Assembly: GCF_026151205.1 (NCBI RefSeq)
Contig: NC_087076.1
Coordinates: forward strand, 1,747,692 to 1,807,691
Direction of reading: 5' to 3'
DNA from: Bolinopsis microptera
Taxonomy: Eukaryota > Ctenophora > Tentaculata > Lobata > Bolinopsidae
DNA: 60,000 bases
The notes beneath the pieces are model-generated. The model was not told the DNA's origin, did no database searches, and was given only the letters and a program-made list of their open reading frames with translations. Below, one piece after another: positions 55,901 to 60,000 of this stretch. The position numbers and the translations under genes are program-made. Numbering within the stretch: the first letter of the stretch is position 1; each line of letters begins with the position of its first letter.

Positions 55901-58900
55901 CTGGGAACCCCTTCAAGGACATCGTCGAAGGGGAAGACCACACCTCACGTATATTGATATCCTTCGGAAGGACACGGGGCTTGACGACAGCAAGGAGATT
56001 AACAAACTCTTGCTGGATAGACAGATTTGGAAAAAAAAAACTATCTCTGTTCGGACGTTGAAGCCGCCCTAAGTCGAGAGTAAGTAGACATAATATGTAT
56101 ACCCAGAGCCCTCTATTTTTGTTAGATTTTGACTACTGTGTGGTATTTAGTGAGACTGATGATGTCTGCGACATTTTCTTCGGAACTAAATACCATAATC
56201 TGTACAGTTTAGGAGTTCTGCATAAAATTATGAATTTCTCTTATACGCTTCTGGGTGACTCAGCTGAAAGATCAAACTATCCTTCTAGTTCCGACGTTTG
56301 TTCTGTTAACGTACAGTGGCGTAACGTTGCCTGTGGGCGCCCCCGCCGAAAATGCAACGTCTGTTAAAGTAAACCTGTGTAACATGTCTAACGTTCTGCT
56401 TATTTCAAACTTTTACCCTAAATACTATACAGTATACATTAATATATTGTGTTTGAACTACCATATCGTTAAATCTCTTAAGTCATCCCTTGGGTAAGCA
56501 AATTCCTACCGGACCGAATCTCTACCGCCACAATCACATCGATTAAAAATACCGGACCAAATTATTATTGGACCAGTTAAATTCCGGTATTTGGCACTTG
56601 TATAGAAAATCGCAAGAGGGTTCGGGTAAACTATCCTGGGCTCAAAATAAAACTTTTACCGAAGCTTAGAACATACTTTTTTGCGAGGCATATTTAATTT
56701 TACCCCACCTCCCCCAAAAATCAATTTGATTCGTTGATATCGAGCATCAACAGTCTCTTTACGATCATTCAACGACAATTCTGTTTTTACAGTTTCGGTC
56801 AACTTCGAATATTTATTTTAACTAACTACAGTTTTTTTCCGATTTCATTTCTGAACTATCCTTATGAGTATTGCTGAAAGCACAGTGTAAGGCCTACACG
56901 GACCGCCTCTAACTAGCCAATCCCTGTTTACATGCCGTGTAGCAGGGGACTAGAAAGAGCTAAACTAGTATCTCAAATATACATTTTTGTCTAAACATGG
57001 CGTTTAAACCCCTTTTTGTCTAGCTCCTTAGAAAGTTGAATACAACCAGTAAATCTAAATAGACCAGCTGGTAACGGATCCATCTGATCATTGGCAGCAA
57101 ATTCTGATCTCAAAAATGCAAAATAATAATCGCCGAATAGATGATAGATCAGTGATTATGTTTGTGGGAAATCATCTGAAAAAATTAATAGTTTATTTTT
57201 CCATCGGTCACACGATTTCATGTCAACTCATTGATACCCTAGCAGAGTTCTGATATACCAGAAACAAGTTGAGGTTTATTGATCTCACATCTCCTTGACA
57301 AGCAGGCAGGTCAGACGATCAGCCATGCCTCAAACTATAAGACAGCGTTGGCATGCTCAAAGATCCTACCGTGCTTGTTGTTCATAAACGTACAAGTTTA
57401 AGGTTGCTGTTAAAACACGAGTGAGGTCAATTGGGTATGGATTTTCGTCAATAAATGAGTTAGTCGCATATAAGAATTGTAACATAATATACCAAATGAT
57501 CATGTAACCGAGACTGTACTAAATCTGAGGAAACCGCATTGTTTAGTCTTGAACAATAAATATCTCCAAGAACAATAAGGCCATACAAGAATTAAATTAA
57601 AATTCTATATTCTGACTGTGGTTGTGAATGTATGTACTTTTGTCTTCGTCAATCCACAGCAAGCAAATAGGACAGTAGGTTCTAAGAATTTTAACTGACT
57701 TCTTAAGATCACCTTGTCGGCTTTTATTGATAGTAGCAAGTATGACGCTGCAAAGTCGTACCGCACCTAAATCGTTCAAAAATGGATAGCTGTGTGAACC
57801 ATTAAATTCTTTAATAACCTTTCTCCTACAGTAAATTTTCTGTCTGGATGCCATAAAACTTACTCGGCAGCTAAAGAACACGTACTCATATACCACAAGT
57901 TTATTTTCGATACAAACCGTAAAATCAAGTGCGGTTCTTTAGGATGGCCTGTTATTTGGAATTTCTGTTAGTTTGATGGTTTCAAATACCACGCAACAAA
58001 TCCCCTTTAAACTGAAGATAATGAAGAATATTAAAGATAGTTCTATGTGCATGAGACAGTGAGATATTACCGTCCCAGCATGACGACGTCTTTTGTTACT
58101 CTCATTTAAAAGTTTATATCTAGTAAAAAGACCAGTACAAGTAGTGAAATGGTGCGGGCGGTTTAATTGGACAATGGCAAAGGGCAGTTATCTTTTGTAC
58201 GAACTATTAAGTATCATTTCTAGTAAGGTCTATCGTTTGCTGTTTTGTTGAACACGACTGTACGCTAATAAAAGCAAGAGTGAATTCTGGACTGTAAGTT
58301 TGATTATTGAGCCTTATTTTGATTTTAGTAATGGCGGTCGATCTGGATTGAAATTCTAGCCGGGGCCGGAAGAGGATTTCCAATCGCGAACTCAGCAGTC
58401 CTCAGTCTCCAGATTGAGACTGTAAAGTGTTAAGTCAGGGGTCCTGTAGTAGGATAAGTTGTTGTCAAAATCTAACATTGTTCATCAGATCTGACCTCAT
58501 GTTCCCCGTTTATAACCTTTGGAACTGAACGATTAATCTGCAACTAAACCGCAGGGCGAGTACAGTCTAAACTTTATCCGTGGAAAGTTCTACAGTGACC
58601 GTGACATAGCAGTACAGCCCGGTCATTTACCCACCCACTACCTTAACTCGCTGACACGACACATCAAGCTCAGTTCAGTACTCCGGCCACGTGCTCCTGT
58701 TGGTCCTCCTACTGGCACACCCTTCGGTGTCGACCCTGTTGTCAAAAACATCAAGCTTCCTGTTCCAGGTTTTTGTACTTTCCTCTTATTTAAACTCGTA
58801 CAGTTTAGATGGATATTTAAGCAGAGATTTTGTTGTGAAGTATTGTAATTGAAGGTTTTGTTGTGAAGTATTGTAATTGAAGGTTTTGTTGTGAAGTATT

Positions 58901-59794
58901 GTAATTGAAGGTTTTGTTGTGAAGTATTGTAATTGTTGGAATGGCAGTAACACTATGATAACCAGGACTGACCGATGTTATGGAGAGTTCTGATGATGTA
59001 GAAGAATATGATGGACAGTTGGTGGTGAAACGAGATAAAAAAGAAAAGAGTTCGCCTTCTCCTGTGGACAAGAACAAACTGCCGCCCATTCAGGTACTGA
59101 TTTTTTGAAGTCAGGAGATCTTCCAACAAAGACCGACTGTTATAAGTATTGGCTGTTTCTGGCGGTGAAAATAGAATTTTTTTTTTTTTTTCTTTTTTTC
59201 TTTTCTTTTAAATATGCAACCTACTAAAACCAATGGGGCCCTCCCCGGGGTCATTACTCTCGCATTTGCGAGAGTCGTCCCAAAGGTGTGAAAGTAGGTC
59301 AAGATTTGTTCCCACCAAGCCCTGGCATCGCTATTTGCTGACCATATGCCTTCACTGAAGGTATGTTTTTAGAGAGTGGAGGCCGACCGTCAGCTTGGGA
59401 TGCAGGGCCAAGTGGTCAACAACGTCTAGGCCCCCTTCCACATGGCCTGGGCCATGTTGGTTTTGGCAGATACTGTGGTAATAAGATATGAAGTGAATGA
59501 GTGAAATGAAGTGATTGAAAAGGGTGTAAAAGAGGAAGAGCTTGGTGAAAATAGAATCTGAAATAACTCAGTACCACTAATAATATCTTTGTCGAGCAAC
59601 TAACAATATCTTTATTTCCTCGCCACCTTTTCAGTTTTCTAAGAAATACGACCCTCGTCCTGCGAAGGGTGGAGGATCTCCAACACTCCACAAAGTCAAA
59701 TTGAATTCAGACACTCTGGGTCTACATGGAACTAACGCACTGCCCCCGCAAAAAGGAACAAGTGAAATCCCAACATTACCTAAAGTTATGACTG
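49973..59794 (+). CDS. Multi-exon gene of unknown function, 3' part beyond the window
   Basis: Six exons share matching phases and GT-AG borders: 49973-50143, 52541-52599, 53518-53671, 58555-58768, 58966-59093 and 59635-59794, and the last donor (GTGGGT) leads out of the window. The peptide starts MSKRRRVRHLMPNR with a predicted coiled segment (LVSARKELAAALVRHQELAN). It continues with GTLYGHFVPVPKTFLTRRGD and ILFTENACDIMYLEEMY, then a Pro-rich part (LRPRAPVGPPTGTPFGVDP) and a Lys/Asp/Ser-rich region (SSDDVEEYDGQLVVKRDKK). I do not recognise the family. A nuclear or cytoplasmic scaffold would fit the composition, but that is a guess. A further small exon between 50143 and 52541 is possible. 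Intron 3 (4.9 kb) holds a dead retrotransposon, and intron 4 ends with a 28-bp minisatellite. Confidence 0.65.
52060..52112 (+). mobile_element. LINE/SINE 3' end with TTTCA tail, copy 2
   Basis: GTTGTTGGTTAATCATATGA, GCGGGATATAAATACC and TCATTTCATTTC. It lies in intron 1 of the unknown gene. Confidence 0.55.
54421..54475 (-). repeat. Empty-site paralogue of the palindrome's insertion point
   Basis: Read on the minus strand, CCTCAAGATCGGGTGACAGG, GGGTTGACC and then AGGCCAGAACCTAATTAG. The first part matches the palindrome's left flank (39324-39353) and the second its right flank (GACC-ATGCCCGAACCTAATTGA at 45038-45060), joined with one copy of the target site. Confidence 0.7.
55045..56075 (+). 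pseudogene. 5'-truncated, degenerate non-LTR retrotransposon reverse transcriptase
   Basis: A 257-codon frame (55049-55822) begins inside the palm domain (KHDSVHRGLLMKILLAYGIP). It contains GVMQGDTLAPYLF, the catalytic DADFADDLAL and the thumb-side KTKYMGI and VDDFVYLGS segments. A second frame from 55842 continues the C-terminus (RLAGHLARHEELLSHQLLFW, then RRRGRPHLTY). Between the two, a stop and a frame change interrupt what was one protein. Endonuclease and upstream parts are missing, as expected of incomplete reverse transcription. The clade looks RTE/CR1-like but is not certain. It lies in intron 3 of the unknown gene, sense orientation. Confidence 0.85.
58828..58938. repeat. 28-bp minisatellite, four copies, just before an exon
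   Basis: The unit GTTTTGTTGTGAAGTATTGT plus AATTGAAG is repeated four times and ends 27 bp before the acceptor of the exon at 58966. Confidence 0.9.
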
Positions 59795-60000
59795 GTGGGT
59801 TAAACGAGTTGTAATTATGAGATGAGTTTTGGTTTCATTTTTAGTTCTTGCTATTCTGCCCAAAAAACTTGGACGCAAGCAAACCAGGCACAAATTTAAA
59901 CTGATGATCCCCCAGATATTTGTCTGAAGGAGTCTAGAACCACCAAATGATTGTTTTCACTCGTACATAATAATTACTAATTATTAATATTTATTACTAA
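59794..60000. other. Intron of the unknown gene, cut by the window edge
   Basis: The sequence after the GTGGGT donor shows no further exon before the edge. Confidence 0.4.

Noticed and set aside
57597-57896. Minus-strand 99-codon frame with a CPIC motif
   Set aside because: It lies in an intron, has no second metal-binding pair and resembles no family I know; chance is likely in a sequence of this size.

Overview
The window is AT-rich animal nuclear DNA. The evidence is spliced genes with GT-AG introns, replication-dependent histone genes ending in the metazoan 3' stem-loop, a 5S rRNA gene, tRNA-derived and LINE-derived repeats, and many small DNA transposons. The phylum cannot be fixed from the sequence alone. 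An intron-rich invertebrate with a repeat-rich genome fits best.

Layout. 1-828 is a tandem repeat of about 350 bp. 1909-3093 is a two-exon gene for a secreted cysteine-rich peptide. 6386-6913 (minus) is a PNRC-like mRNA-decay/nuclear-receptor coactivator gene. About 9 kb of repeat-rich intergenic DNA follows. 15868-24240 (plus) is a complete 18-exon gene for the V-ATPase a subunit (818 aa), including a 21-nt microexon and an intron filled by a 36-bp minisatellite. 24600-30440 is a histone cluster: H2A.X (-), H4 (-), H1 (+), 5S rRNA (-), H2B (-) and H2A (+), each histone with its stem-loop; H3 is absent. 32902-34539 (minus) is a three-exon MFS transporter. 34540-39350 is non-coding and holds several DNA-transposon remnants. 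49973 to the right edge (plus) is a multi-exon gene of unknown function whose largest intron contains a dead, 5'-truncated non-LTR retrotransposon.

The most striking object is 39354-45035. It is a 5.7-kb, almost perfect palindrome with an 89-bp centre, AG...CT ends and a 6-bp target-site duplication (CTGACC). Each arm carries the same gene for a 211-aa single C2H2 zinc-finger protein. Each arm also has a tRNA-like box pair near its outer end and an inner array of 294-bp repeats built from an 11-bp motif. The right array has exactly two more 294-bp units than the left; elsewhere I saw one homopolymer difference. An uninterrupted paralogue of the insertion site lies near 54421-54475. The AG termini and 6-bp duplication recall Polinton/Maverick elements. 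A fully palindromic, gene-bearing element resembles a snap-back derivative of a linear protein-primed replicon, but that last step is inference.

The histone genes supply S-phase chromatin protein and the 5S gene supplies ribosomal RNA. The V-ATPase and MFS genes are unrelated housekeeping or transport functions. I see no operon-like organisation.
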